Below, piece after piece: positions 16,589-25,548 of a DNA stretch of 55,259 nt. The DNA is taken from assembly GCA_964194935.1 (NCBI GenBank), contig CAXMOL010000066.1, forward strand, positions 1-55,259. Direction: 5' to 3'. Source of the DNA: JACZWZ01 sp964194935 (GTDB taxonomy: Bacteria > Actinomycetota > Acidimicrobiia > Spongiisociales > UBA11373). Position 1 is the stretch's first letter, and every line of letters begins with the position of its first letter. The notes below the pieces were generated by a model that had not been told where the DNA came from, did no database searches, and saw only the letters and a program-made list of their open reading frames with translations. The position numbers were made by a program, and so were the translations under genes.

Positions 16589-16771
16589 CTATCGCTGCAG
16601 GGTGGGGAGAATGGCCAGGTCGATCTTGTCGGATACGGGGGCGTCTATGTACTCCATGCCGTGGTGCTCGTTGAGGTGGGCGACAGCTTTCTCTCGCGCG
16701 CGCTCGGGAGTGTCACCCTGTGTCTTGATAGTGCAACCCGGAACGATGTGATCGCATACGTACTCGAACAT
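16589..16771 (-). CDS. DUF1059 small protein
   Basis: A 60-residue protein matching the DUF1059 pattern: an N-terminal FEYVCDHIVPGC, then a GDTPERAREKAVAHLNEHHGM segment, and a short helical tail. The start ATG at 16771 gives the usual length and the usual position of the first Cys; an ATG at 16810 would add 13 residues. DUF1059 proteins are small, soluble and of unknown function, and may bind a ligand or metal through the Cys and His residues. The gene is convergent with dnaE2, with about 60 bases between the stops. Confidence 0.8.
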   Translation of the reverse strand: MFEYVCDHIVPGCTIKTQGDTPERAREKAVAHLNEHHGMEYIDAPVSDKIDLAILPTLQR

Positions 16772-17013
16772 GGATCTGATGATCTCCTGATGGATTACGT
16801 TATTAACCATACGATCTAGTTGCGATCCGTGCTCCTGCGACAGCGCGGGCCGCCTGCGACTGCAACCGATTTCGCCCGCGGCTGAACTCGACTCGGGCAA
16901 CCAGCCAATCGTCAGTCGTTGCGGGTGTGCGCTTGTACTCTGCCGTCTCACGGTTGGAGAGGATCAGGCTTCTCCCTCGACGCACCGCACCGGGCGGTGC
17001 AAGCAGGTCTTCC

Positions 17014-17622
17014 ATGCAAGAGCTACTCGCCAACATCGCCGTGGCCGCCGCCACCGTGGCCACGTTGTTCTTTCTCGTGCCGCAGATCACCAAGCTGGTG
17101 CGCACCGGGGATTCTGCCGGCGTCTCGACCACCTGGCCGGCGATCGGGTTCATCAGCAACATCGGCTGGTTCGTGTACTTCGTGCACGAGGCCTTGTGGG
17201 CGTCGATTGTGGCGCCTTTTGGAGCCGCCGCCGGATACACGATCACCTTGTGGGCTCTGGCTCGTACGGGGCGGCCGCTCGGTCCGAGCTATCTCCGCGG
17301 CATTGTGTTCGGCGGGATTCTCGTGGCGACTACCGCGGTGGCAGGTTGGACCTCTCTGGGGGTCGCGCTCGGGCTGTCATTCGGAGTGATGATGGTTCCG
17401 TCTCTGTGGACCGCGTATCGAACTGCCAATCCGTCGGGCATCTCTCCTGGAACGTGGTGGCTGGGCGTTGCAGAGGCGGGGCTCTGGGGTTTCTACGGCT
17501 GGCACCACGGCGACGCCGGAATCATCACGTTCGCAGTTACCGCGTTACTCGGGTCGGCGGGAATGTTGGCCAGGCATGCTGCGACGAGTCGAAGGGCCTT
17601 TGTGGATGGCTATCGGGGGTAG
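17014..17622 (+). CDS. PQ-loop repeat (SWEET-like) membrane protein
   Basis: A 202-residue integral membrane protein of about seven helices with two PQ-loop type repeats: VPQITKLVRTGDSAGVSTTW near residue 20 and MVPSLWTAYRTANPSGIS near residue 125. Members of this superfamily carry sugars, amino acids or other small solutes; substrate and direction here are unknown. The ATG at 17014 gives a start just before the first helix. A GCACCG/CGGTGC hairpin (16982-17000) lies 13 bases upstream and could affect translation. The gene overlaps the end of the convergent histidine kinase by 13 bases. The upstream stretch 16820-16981 shows nothing else recognisable. Confidence 0.85.
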   Translation: MQELLANIAVAAATVATLFFLVPQITKLVRTGDSAGVSTTWPAIGFISNIGWFVYFVHEALWASIVAPFGAAAGYTITLWALARTGRPLGPSYLRGIVFGGILVATTAVAGWTSLGVALGLSFGVMMVPSLWTAYRTANPSGISPGTWWLGVAEAGLWGFYGWHHGDAGIITFAVTALLGSAGMLARHAATSRRAFVDGYRG

Positions 17623-19064
17623 GACACCGGAGTCGGACTGGACTCGATGTCTTCGGAGGCGACTGCGGCTGAGTCGGCGAGCAGCGGGCGAAGCGTGAGT
17701 GTAAATCGGTTACGGCCTGATCTGAAGCTGTAGGTGAGGTCGCCTCCCATGAGACGCGCCAGATCTCGCGAGACCGGGAGTCCAAGTCCGATCGAGTCGG
17801 GCAACGTGGCCTGGTTCGATCCACTTTGATATCGCTCGAAGATCCGCTCCCGTTGGTCGAGTTCGATCTCATCTCCGTCGTCCCACACCGCCACCTGGAC
17901 CGTCGCTTCGTTCTCGCCAAGCTCGATGCCGATGTTGTCGCCCCCATACCTGAAGGCGTTGGAAACCAGATTGCGCAGGATTTGACGCACTCGAGCGGGC
18001 TCGCCGAGTGCACGTGCCGGTCCTCCTTCAACTGTGATGCGGGCCGCGGCAGGATCGGTCCACGACTTGACTATCCAGGTCACCTGTTCGTCGAGACTCA
18101 CCGGCATTTCGGCCACATGAAGAATGCCGGCGCCGGACCGTGCTGCGACGAGGAGATCTTCGAGCAGCTGGGAGAGATCGCGCCCCTGGCTCGACGTCAA
18201 CATCAATAGCTCGGCTCTTTCAGGTTCAGACAGTTGAGATTCTTGATCGGCGAGTAGGTCGATGAAACCGAGCACGGCGGTCAACGGCGTGCGGATTTCA
18301 TGGCTCACCGAAGCCACCAGTTGGGCGTTGGCACTGACCGATTCTTCAAGAATTCCTTGTTCTCGTCGGTGCCCTTCGGATATCGCGCCTTGCAACACCC
18401 AGATCAACCGGAGCAACAGGGCAGAGAAGATAGCGATTGCCAGAAGACCGATGGTCGTGCTTCGCGCTCCGGTCATCGGCGACCAGGTGGTGTTTGTCGA
18501 AGCAGTGATCGCCACGCCGAGAATCATCAGGGCATACCCACCGACCCACACTGCTCGTCTCAGGGGCAGCAGCATCAAAGCGGTGGCGACAGTCGTCAGG
18601 AAGGGGAGTGGCATCGCCAGGAACGGAACTTGGGCGAAGTACACGCCGGCACCGATCAGGGTGGTGTCGAGGAGGATCGAAAGGAACGGAGACCGGTTGT
18701 TCTGACGTAGGCGGAGGCGCGTCTCGAGATACGCCAGAAAGGCGAGTCCGGCAACCACGAACCCAGGCCACCATCCCCACCAGATCCCCAGACCCACACC
18801 GATTGTCGTCACGGCGTATTGCGCAGGGATCCGATATAGGTACCACTCCTTAGTGAGCTTGGCGTACCCGAATTCGGCCTCGACGGAGGCGGACTCGGAA
18901 GCGACTCGATCAGTCGACGATTCGGATGTTCTTGTGTGGTCTTCCGCGAGAAGAGCCACTTTGATCGGGACCGTAGGCAGGCGACGCCCTTCGCCACCGT
19001 TTTGGGACCCGTCGCCGAGCGACCGATCCTCTTTAGTGTTCCCGATTTGGGCACGCGGGCGCAT
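17610..19064 (-). CDS. Orphan membrane sensor histidine kinase
   Basis: A 484-residue kinase. An N-terminal cytoplasmic segment of about 75 polar residues is followed by about six membrane helices (residues roughly 80-225), with no large external domain. Then come a HisKA domain with the phospho-acceptor His255 in SHEIRTPLT, the N-box NLVSNAFRYGG, a WDDGDEI segment and the G2 region GLGLPVSRDLA. It probably senses a membrane or intramembrane signal. No response regulator is adjacent. The ATG at 19064 has GAAGGGA upstream; an ATG ten codons earlier (19094) is the alternative. Confidence 0.88.
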   Translation of the reverse strand: MRPRAQIGNTKEDRSLGDGSQNGGEGRRLPTVPIKVALLAEDHTRTSESSTDRVASESASVEAEFGYAKLTKEWYLYRIPAQYAVTTIGVGLGIWWGWWPGFVVAGLAFLAYLETRLRLRQNNRSPFLSILLDTTLIGAGVYFAQVPFLAMPLPFLTTVATALMLLPLRRAVWVGGYALMILGVAITASTNTTWSPMTGARSTTIGLLAIAIFSALLLRLIWVLQGAISEGHRREQGILEESVSANAQLVASVSHEIRTPLTAVLGFIDLLADQESQLSEPERAELLMLTSSQGRDLSQLLEDLLVAARSGAGILHVAEMPVSLDEQVTWIVKSWTDPAAARITVEGGPARALGEPARVRQILRNLVSNAFRYGGDNIGIELGENEATVQVAVWDDGDEIELDQRERIFERYQSGSNQATLPDSIGLGLPVSRDLARLMGGDLTYSFRSGRNRFTLTLRPLLADSAAVASEDIESSPTPVSYPR

Positions 19065-19184
19065 CACCTTTTCCCTTCGCTTCTGTGGAATCATCGGTGA
19101 CGCGAACCGATTCTTGAGTCATCGCAGAGGCGGGCGAGTCAGGCTGGCTGGGGTTCAGTCAAGAACAGAGTCTTCCTGGTGCAC

Positions 19185-19496
19185 CTATTGCTCGACCCCG
19201 TAGGAGAGTGCCTCGCCTCCGGAGCCCGTCACAGTGAGACGGCCACCGTCGATCGTGGCGGTGAATCCACCTTCGAGCACGGTGATGACCTGCCCGTCCT
19301 GCCACTTGACGTCGGCACCGCGATCGCCTTGGGCGCCGAACGACGTGAATTGAACCGTGTCGCCAGTGAGGAGGTACTCACCCGAGATCTCACGGCAGCC
19401 CGTGCTGCCGGTAAAGGTCCCGTCGGCGCTGAGACGCAGCGTAAGCAGGGGTGATGGTGAGGTGAGATCCAGGCGCGGATGGCTCGCCGGGCCCAT
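19185..19496 (-). CDS. META/HslJ-domain protein, possibly N-truncated
   Basis: The sequence shows the second half of a META domain: LTLRLSADGTFTGSTGC, then ISGEYLLTGDTVQFTSFG, and a closing segment GGRLTVTGSGGEALSY. A usual META protein begins with a signal peptide and a first W-x-L strand; neither is visible here. From the ATG at 19496 it has about 103 residues. An open frame continues to 19571 (TTG) but would overlap the start region of the pilin-like gene on the other strand. It may be a remnant left by rearrangement, or a short cytoplasmic variant. Confidence 0.6.
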   Translation of the reverse strand: MGPASHPRLDLTSPSPLLTLRLSADGTFTGSTGCREISGEYLLTGDTVQFTSFGAQGDRGADVKWQDGQVITVLEGGFTATIDGGRLTVTGSGGEALSYGVEQ

Positions 19497-19545
19497 CCGG
19501 CGCTCAAGGCGACCGTTTATTCGACCGATTGGGGCCCTACTCGTC

Positions 19546-20025
19546 TTGGAGAGAGCTCTGCGCCGCAACAATCACTCTGACGGTTTCACCCTGATCGAGC
19601 TCATGGTCGTGGTGATGATCATCGCGGTGCTCATCGCGATTGCCATTCCGTCGTTTCTGGGATTCCGAACCAACGCCCAGGACAAGGCAGCCCAAGCGAC
19701 GTTGACGACGGCCGAGAAGGTCACCCACCTGGTCATCCTTGAAGAGGGAAGTGTCCCCTCGAAGGCCACCCTCCTCGTCATGCTTCCGACCATCGAACCC
19801 TCAATCGACTGGATGGACCACGCTGATTCGTCAACGAGTCCGTCGCAGGTCTCAATCGATGATGACAACGGAGGCCAGGAGTTGGCGCTGGCGACCATGT
19901 CTGGGTCCGGGTCCTGCTTCTACCTGAGAGTGATCAACGGGTCGCTACCGGCCCGAAAAGTCGTTCAAGGTGCGGCAACCTGTGCGTCTCACGACTTCCA
20001 GGGCGGAGCCGACACCGGCTGGTAA
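19546..20025 (+). CDS. Orphan type IV pilin-like protein
   Basis: About 159 residues from the TTG at 19546. A short basic leader (ERALRRNNHSDG) precedes the prepilin peptidase motif and hydrophobic helix (G^FTLIELMVVVMIIAVL, ending IPSFLGFR), the type IV pilin/pseudopilin hallmark. The globular part is acidic and ends with two Cys about 27 residues apart (SGSCFYLR and GAATCASH), probably a disulfide loop. No pilus assembly genes (pilB, pilC, pilD) are in the window. The start is uncertain: an open frame continues upstream, and no clear Shine-Dalgarno is present. Confidence 0.78.
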   Translation: MERALRRNNHSDGFTLIELMVVVMIIAVLIAIAIPSFLGFRTNAQDKAAQATLTTAEKVTHLVILEEGSVPSKATLLVMLPTIEPSIDWMDHADSSTSPSQVSIDDDNGGQELALATMSGSGSCFYLRVINGSLPARKVVQGAATCASHDFQGGADTGW

Positions 20026-20107
20026 GAGAGTGCGATAGCCTGGGGCATCGGTCGATCACGGCGGATCAACCTATTGCTGTGGGCGACGTACGATCGAACC
20101 AAGCGGG

Positions 20108-20773
20108 GTGATCCTCTTGCCGATCTCAGACATCGAGATGATCTTGCGGGTGTTGCTTGCCGCGGCACTGGGTGCCGCTCTTGGGATCGAGCGCGAAGTG
20201 CAGCACAAGACTGCGGGCCTCCGAACCCACACTCTCGTTGCGGCCGGTGCCGCGCTTTTTTCAGTGGCGGGGGCATCAGTGGCGGTGGACGGTGCAGATC
20301 CCACCCGGGTTGCCGCCCAGGTGGTGACCGGGATCGGGTTTATCGGAGCCGGCGGAATGATCAAAACCGGATTCACCATGACCGGAATCACCACTGCTGC
20401 CACCTTGTGGTTTGCGGCTGCTCTCGGTGTGGCATCCGGGTTCGGTCTCTATTGGGTCGCATCGGCCGCACTTCTGGTTGCTTTGGCCGCCATGGTCGGA
20501 TTTGCCCCTTTTCGCGGATACATCCGCAGAGGCAAGGTCCAACCACTCGAGATCGAGTATCGGGTCGGTCATGGCACGCTTACGCCGTTGTTCGACACCC
20601 TGAATGCCCTCGGGGCGCAGGCGCACCGGATCTCCATGGTGGAGGATGAGGGCACCCGAACCCTGCGCTGCGAACTCGTCGGAGTCGGGAGAGAGGCCAT
20701 GTCGGGAATCATCTCCTCGCTCCGCGCCCGCCAAGAGGTGATCAGCGTGACCGGTCCGCCCGAATACGAATAG
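20108..20773 (+). CDS. MgtC/SapB-family membrane protein
   Basis: A 221-residue protein with the MgtC signature: the first helices include AALGAALGIEREVQHKTAGLR, followed by TGIGFIGAGGMIK and a GITTAATLWFAAALG helix. The C-terminal 70 residues form a soluble ACT-like domain. Characterised MgtC proteins affect magnesium homeostasis and the F-type ATPase rather than transport magnesium themselves. The start GTG at 20108 has only a weak ribosome site; a TTG three codons downstream is possible. About 80 bases separate it from the pilin-like gene, with no shared function apparent. Confidence 0.88.
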   Translation: MILLPISDIEMILRVLLAAALGAALGIEREVQHKTAGLRTHTLVAAGAALFSVAGASVAVDGADPTRVAAQVVTGIGFIGAGGMIKTGFTMTGITTAATLWFAAALGVASGFGLYWVASAALLVALAAMVGFAPFRGYIRRGKVQPLEIEYRVGHGTLTPLFDTLNALGAQAHRISMVEDEGTRTLRCELVGVGREAMSGIISSLRARQEVISVTGPPEYE

Positions 20774-20831
20774 CGTCCGGCGGGGTCGCCGAATCTACGT
20801 TCTGCGGTTGCGTGGACGACGGTTGCAGCCG

Positions 20832-21674
20832 TCACGCAGCATGAGCCGCCATCACCCCGACGGTGTGTCCGTTGGTTGCTCCGACAAAGGATTGATCAGC
20901 CACCTCGATCCAGGTTTCTCGAGTGATCGGCTCCGATGCGACTGCCACAGCTCGATACCGACTTTCGCCGGGACCGGTGAGGTGAGTGGCGCGACAGACT
21001 TCGCAGTCCGTTCTGCCTGATCTCTCGGTCATGAACAGACTGTTGCCCCACCTGCTTGCAGCCAGGTGGACTCCATCAGACAAGAGAAGGTTGAGGCGAG
21101 CGGGTTCGGGGGTGATCGCAGCTGCGCGGCTGCTCAGTTCGGGTACGGCATCAGCGAGTAGAGAGACGACATCGTCAACCGAATCTGCTCCAGATAGTGA
21201 ATCGAGACCGTGGGCCGGCATCCGACCCAGTAGCCACAGGAAGATCAGTTCGCTGTCGGTCTCTCCGCGGCGCTGTCGGAGTAGGTGATCAGGGATCTCG
21301 GTCTCCAATTCAACCTTGAGCGCTTCGAATCCGGAGAGGGTGCCGTTATGAGCGAACAGCCAGGGTCCATGAGCAAAGGGGTGGGTGTTGTCGAGCCCAC
21401 CCGAACCGATCGTGGCAGCCCGTACATGGGCGATCGCATTGCGCGATGTGACGCGCTCGGCGGTGTTGCGAAACTCGATGTCGTGGGCGGCGGCTCCAGA
21501 GCTCTTGTACACCGCGGGAGAGCCGTGCTCGTATATCCCGATGCCCCAACCGTCGGGATTGGCGATGCCGCGAGAGTCCGAGATGCTCTGGCGCAAAAGG
21601 GCGTTCTGAGCTTCCACTAGAGAGCATTCGACCCGTGCTGATTGGTTTCCGGTGATCCCGTAGAGGCGGCACAT
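20832..21674 (-). CDS. Class II glutamine amidotransferase (EgtC/YafJ-like)
   Basis: A 280-residue Ntn-type amidotransferase domain protein. After removal of Met the catalytic Cys2 is exposed (MCRLYG). Family landmarks follow: NPDGWGIGIYE, HVRAATIGSGGLDNTHPF and FAHNGTLSGF, all part of the glutaminase site. The ATG at 21674 was chosen because the N-terminal Cys must be residue 2 and an AAAGGAA ribosome site precedes it; an open frame runs far upstream but cannot be the mature protein. The synthase partner is not visible nearby, so the amide acceptor is unknown. Confidence 0.9.
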   Translation of the reverse strand: MCRLYGITGNQSARVECSLVEAQNALLRQSISDSRGIANPDGWGIGIYEHGSPAVYKSSGAAAHDIEFRNTAERVTSRNAIAHVRAATIGSGGLDNTHPFAHGPWLFAHNGTLSGFEALKVELETEIPDHLLRQRRGETDSELIFLWLLGRMPAHGLDSLSGADSVDDVVSLLADAVPELSSRAAAITPEPARLNLLLSDGVHLAASRWGNSLFMTERSGRTDCEVCRATHLTGPGESRYRAVAVASEPITRETWIEVADQSFVGATNGHTVGVMAAHAA

Positions 21675-21831
21675 GAGGGTTCCTTTCGACCTGTTGAGGG
21701 TCAAAACGCTGCGTCGCGCCGGTGGGTTCGCGATGTGTCGGCTTGGTGACCTTCCGCCCAAGAGACCCATATCCCTGGCCCGCTTGCTCCACGTACCCAG
21801 ACCGACAAGGAGTGCATGATTGTGCGGCGAG

Positions 21832-23298
21832 TCAGGAGCTCTCGCAGGCCACGACCACGGAGCGCCCGGAACACGCATCGTCGCCGGTTCCGCCGAAGAG
21901 GAGGTTGATCGGGCCGGTTCCCTTGAGTAGGTCGGCGCCTGCTTCGCCGAAGATGTGGTCGATCCCGTCGCCGCCATCGACCCGATCGTCTCCGGGGCCG
22001 GCACACACGATGTCATCGCCCGAACCCGCTCGGATCACATCATTGCCGTTCCGTCCGACGATTACATCACGGTTGTCGGTTCCGATGAGAACATCGCCGG
22101 CGTTGCTGCCGAGAATGGTTGCCCGCATACCGGTGCACGAGATCTCGGGCCACGGATCGGTGGCAAGCGCGACATTGGTGGCGTCGAGTCGCAGGGTTCG
22201 CTCCATCGTTCGTTCTATCGACCGGGTCAGGGTCCGCTCGGTCTCGATCCCAAGAGTGAGCGCGTCCTGGGCGGCAAAGACCTGAAGATCATCGACTCGC
22301 ACCCAGGTGGGCACCACTTCGATGCTATCCACGACGAGGCCGCTGGGGCCGTCGACGATATGGAAGAAGAGAAGCTGTCCCTCGTTGGTCGCGTAGTACT
22401 TCGGTCCCCATGCCGGATGCTGATTCGAGACATGGTTGCCCATGCTGTATGCCACGTACTTGCCTTCGACCATTCCGATTGGTTCGACGACGTGGGCGTG
22501 GTGTCCGAGGATCAGGTCCACCGCCGGATCGGACAACACCGATTCTGCGATGTCGTATTGGTAGCCGATCGGATTCGATGTGTACTCGACCCCCCAATGA
22601 AGAGAGAGCACCACGAATTCAGCCCCTCGGGCGCGAGCCCAGCGCGCATCCGACAGAATCGTCTCGACATCGATCTGGTTGGCCGCCCAGGGCTCGTCAT
22701 CGGGCGTGGGGATCCCGTTGAAGTGCTGGCTGAAGGAGAGGTGGGCGATCGTGACCCCCTCGACCTCATACAGGCTCGGCAACCTCTCGGTGGCCGAGCG
22801 GGCGGTACCGGAGTGTCCGATGCCGCGGGCGTCCAACTCATTGAGGGTCGCCATTACACCGGTGGGACCGCCATCGAGCGCGTGGTTGCTGGCGGTGGAG
22901 CACGCATCCCACCCGGCCGCCACCAGAGCGTCGGCGATCTGGTTGGGGGCGACGAATCGCGGGTAGTAGGAGAGGTTGATGTTGTCGCTGCTCAACACGC
23001 TCTCGAGGTGGCAGATCGAAAAGTCGGCCGCCGAAACCCACGGTTCGATCGACTGCAGCATCGGCCAGAAATCCCATTGCCCCGGTTCGGCTGCGTTGCG
23101 CGCTGCCAAGTCGGCCAGCCGAGAGTGGATCAACACATCGCCGGCCGCGGCGATGGTCAGCGAGCGCGGCGTCTCATCGGCATGGGCGGGGGGCGCCAAC
23201 ATCGCGACGGCAGTCAGCAGGGCGACCAGGTTGCGACCAGGGCTACGGAACTGGGACAGGCTCCGGCTCCCTTTCTGGTGCCGTGGGCGGGGGCTCAT
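21832..23298 (-). CDS. Secreted CapA-like phosphatase fused to RTX repeats
   Basis: A 488-residue protein. A signal peptide (hydrophobic segment near residues 23-40, ending PPAHA) leads into a CapA/PgsA-type metallophosphoesterase fold: AAAGDVLIH, HLESVL, STASNHALDGG, LSLHWGVEY and LILGHHAHVVEPI contain the expected metal-binding residues. The last 110 residues are hemolysin-type Gly-Asp nonapeptide repeats (such as GRNGNDVIRAGSGDD), which bind calcium and fold after export. CapA proteins are linked to poly-glutamate or capsule formation. The RTX tail suggests a secreted or surface-held enzyme. It lies 29 bases after the PAC2 gene. Confidence 0.88.
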   Translation of the reverse strand: MSPRPRHQKGSRSLSQFRSPGRNLVALLTAVAMLAPPAHADETPRSLTIAAAGDVLIHSRLADLAARNAAEPGQWDFWPMLQSIEPWVSAADFSICHLESVLSSDNINLSYYPRFVAPNQIADALVAAGWDACSTASNHALDGGPTGVMATLNELDARGIGHSGTARSATERLPSLYEVEGVTIAHLSFSQHFNGIPTPDDEPWAANQIDVETILSDARWARARGAEFVVLSLHWGVEYTSNPIGYQYDIAESVLSDPAVDLILGHHAHVVEPIGMVEGKYVAYSMGNHVSNQHPAWGPKYYATNEGQLLFFHIVDGPSGLVVDSIEVVPTWVRVDDLQVFAAQDALTLGIETERTLTRSIERTMERTLRLDATNVALATDPWPEISCTGMRATILGSNAGDVLIGTDNRDVIVGRNGNDVIRAGSGDDIVCAGPGDDRVDGGDGIDHIFGEAGADLLKGTGPINLLFGGTGDDACSGRSVVVACESS

Positions 23299-23327
23299 CG
23301 GGGATGAGTGCCGGTTGGGCGAGTGGC

Positions 23328-24167
23328 TCAGAGCGAGTCGTCGTCGGCTGCCTGGATTAGGAACCGTTCGATCTCGGCACCAATTTCCTCACCCGATGCA
23401 ACCTCACCCTGGGCGTCGTAGAGGGCTTCCAACTGAGACACGACGCCGGCGACGCCGTCCTGCTCTTCGACGGCTTCGTCCAGGTTGTGCCTTTGGTCCG
23501 AAGCATCATCGACCAGGGAGCCAAGCGGAATCCTGACTCCGAGGTGACGTGATAGCCGCTCGACAAGAGTCACGACTGCGGGGTGGTAGATACCTCCGAC
23601 GTAGTGGGGGACACGTGCCCAGAGGCCGACGGTGGGAATCTCTCGATCTGCCAACACGTCGGAGATTGCGCTCACGATCGAAGCAGGAACGCGCAGCACT
23701 CCCTGTGGGTGGTTGGCGTCGTCGCCGAGAAGATCGGGACGCGAAGATGTAGTCACCACGATGGTCGGGCGAGTGTGGGGTGCCGCCCACGGTATTCCGC
23801 CGAGGGAGACGTGTTGCACAACGCCGAGCTCGGCTGCGAGGTCCGCCACTGCAGTAGCAAATGCACGCCACTTCCAGTTTGGCTCCGGCCCGGTGAGGAT
23901 CAGAAGATCGCGTCCCTCGACGCTGCTGTGGCGAATCGTCACCTCGGGCCAGCGGATCTCCTTGGCGATGCCGTCGACGAACTCGAGCGAAGGCCGATTT
24001 ACTCGGTAGTCGAATAGTTCGTCGGGGTCGAAGGTGGCAATGACATCGCCATCGGCGGCGATGTGGTTGGCAGTGGCGGTCCCTGCGGCGCCCGCACTGA
24101 CCCACCCGTCGAATGCCGCGATGAGTGCCGGGGCGGTCAGGTCGGCGTGATCGAGCAGTTCATACAT
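23328..24167 (-). CDS. PAC2-family protein
   Basis: A 279-residue protein of the PAC2 (proteasome assembly chaperone 2) family, widespread in actinobacteria. Visible family elements are LIAAFDGWVSAGAAGT at the N-terminus, FDPDELFDYR, a LTGPEPNWKWRAF segment, the GGIPWAAPHTRP loop and GLWARVPHYVGG. Bacterial PAC2 proteins are soluble with poorly known function; a link to the actinobacterial proteasome or to ATP-grasp enzymes has been suggested for relatives. A TACGCT box 8 bases before the ATG suggests a leaderless transcript. No proteasome genes are in the window. Confidence 0.87.
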   Translation of the reverse strand: MYELLDHADLTAPALIAAFDGWVSAGAAGTATANHIAADGDVIATFDPDELFDYRVNRPSLEFVDGIAKEIRWPEVTIRHSSVEGRDLLILTGPEPNWKWRAFATAVADLAAELGVVQHVSLGGIPWAAPHTRPTIVVTTSSRPDLLGDDANHPQGVLRVPASIVSAISDVLADREIPTVGLWARVPHYVGGIYHPAVVTLVERLSRHLGVRIPLGSLVDDASDQRHNLDEAVEEQDGVAGVVSQLEALYDAQGEVASGEEIGAEIERFLIQAADDDSL

Positions 24168-24212
24168 CTGGCCGAAGCGTAGGGGTGGAGCCTGACCTGT
24201 GCGGAGATCGGT

Positions 24213-25427
24213 CTAGCTGAAGTCCTCACATCCGTCGGCGCCGGCTCCGATGTACCACGCCTGCCGATCTGTCGCCGTCTCGCCTAGCCCAAACCCGGCG
24301 AGCATTCGCTCCTCGAAGTTGGTGAGTCCACGCAATTCGTCGAAGAAGTCGGCGTCCCCGTACAGGTCCTCAAAGGCTTCGAGCGACGATCCAAGAGTGA
24401 ACTCCTCGTCGGTCCCCAGGCCCCGGGCGAGCGGATCCAGCGAGCCGATGTCGAATGATCGGTAGGCGTACTGCGCAAAGAACGGAGTTCCTCCGAGGTC
24501 GGCGAAGTCGACTTCGAGCACCGCAGGGTGGTTTCCACCGGCATCGGCTGCCTGGATTATCCAGGTCAGGTGGCGGTTGGTTCCGGTGCATCCCGGAATC
24601 CCGGCCTGCCATCCGGTATCGACAAAGGGTGGTCCCAGCACGAGTGCGACGACGGCAATGGTGTTCTCGACGTCATCTCCGATATCGGCGATCGCCAGTC
24701 CTTCGGGTGCGAGTTTCATTGGGCCGAAATCCGACGCCAAGACATTGGGGGAGCGGGTGCTGACCTCGATCGTGAAAGATGTCTCGTTTGCTGCGGAGAT
24801 CTGGATTCTGTATTGCTGGGCTTTGGCTATCTCGGCTTCGAATGGCCCGGCCGCATTGCTGCTGTCGAGCACAGTTCCGTCGACCCCGGTTACGTCGATC
24901 TCGACGAGGCCCTGCGTGGTCTGCAGGCCGAGGACTTGCCCTTCTCTGCCGTCGATGATGAACACCTCTTCGTCGCCCGGTGCGGTGCTTCCGGCGATTT
25001 CGACGCTGGTTGCACCGTCGGCGAACGTGACGGTTCGTTCGTCGCGACAATCACGGGCCAGCGAGGCAAAGGTTGCTTCATCGGGATCACCGGTCGGGAT
25101 TCGTCGCAATTCGGCTTGGTAGTAGGCGACCGCGTCGGCGGTGATGGGGCCGAATGATCCGTCGATCGTGACCGCCCCTCCCTCGGCCGACGGCTGCCCA
25201 TGCCCGGTGCACACCAAGTAGAACTGCAGAGCCTCTACGTACGGCCCCTTCTCGGTTTCCTGGATGAACGCTGGTCCGTTGGCGCTGAGAATGATTCGAC
25301 CGCCCGGTTGAGTGGTCGTGGTAACTGCGGCGGTCGAGGTGGTTGTGGTCGGAATGGCCGAAGTTGTGCATGCCGAGCCGAGCAGGGCAAAGCCTGCGAG
25401 GAGACCAGCAATCCGCTTGTGGCGCAC
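24213..25427 (-). CDS. Secreted lipoprotein with peptidoglycan-binding-like domain
   Basis: A 404-residue protein beginning with a lipoprotein signal (MRHKRIAGLLAGFALLGSAC) and a Thr-rich linker. Residues about 45-125 resemble a PG_binding_1 repeat, with the pattern 'GPYVEALQFYL ... TIDGSFGPITADAVAYYQ'. The rest is beta-rich, acidic and unfamiliar. It should sit on the outer face of the membrane and touch the cell wall. The start is GTG with a TAGAGT box 6 bases upstream and no Shine-Dalgarno. It is 45 bases upstream of the PAC2 gene on the same strand; functional linkage is unknown. Confidence 0.75.
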   Translation of the reverse strand: MRHKRIAGLLAGFALLGSACTTSAIPTTTTSTAAVTTTTQPGGRIILSANGPAFIQETEKGPYVEALQFYLVCTGHGQPSAEGGAVTIDGSFGPITADAVAYYQAELRRIPTGDPDEATFASLARDCRDERTVTFADGATSVEIAGSTAPGDEEVFIIDGREGQVLGLQTTQGLVEIDVTGVDGTVLDSSNAAGPFEAEIAKAQQYRIQISAANETSFTIEVSTRSPNVLASDFGPMKLAPEGLAIADIGDDVENTIAVVALVLGPPFVDTGWQAGIPGCTGTNRHLTWIIQAADAGGNHPAVLEVDFADLGGTPFFAQYAYRSFDIGSLDPLARGLGTDEEFTLGSSLEAFEDLYGDADFFDELRGLTNFEERMLAGFGLGETATDRQAWYIGAGADGCEDFS

Positions 25428-25548
25428 GCCGCAACTCTACGACGGCCGGTGGCCCACGGTCACGCACCGAATAAATAGGGCCCATCCAGAGGTTCTGCAG
25501 TTAACTGAGCAGGCGTATCCTCGGCTCATATCACGGAAGGACACCCCA

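Noticed and set aside
21955..23307. Open frame of 450 codons on the plus strand
   Set aside because: It is the antisense of the CapA-RTX gene; the minus-strand protein has a signal peptide and all family motifs, whereas this frame shows none.
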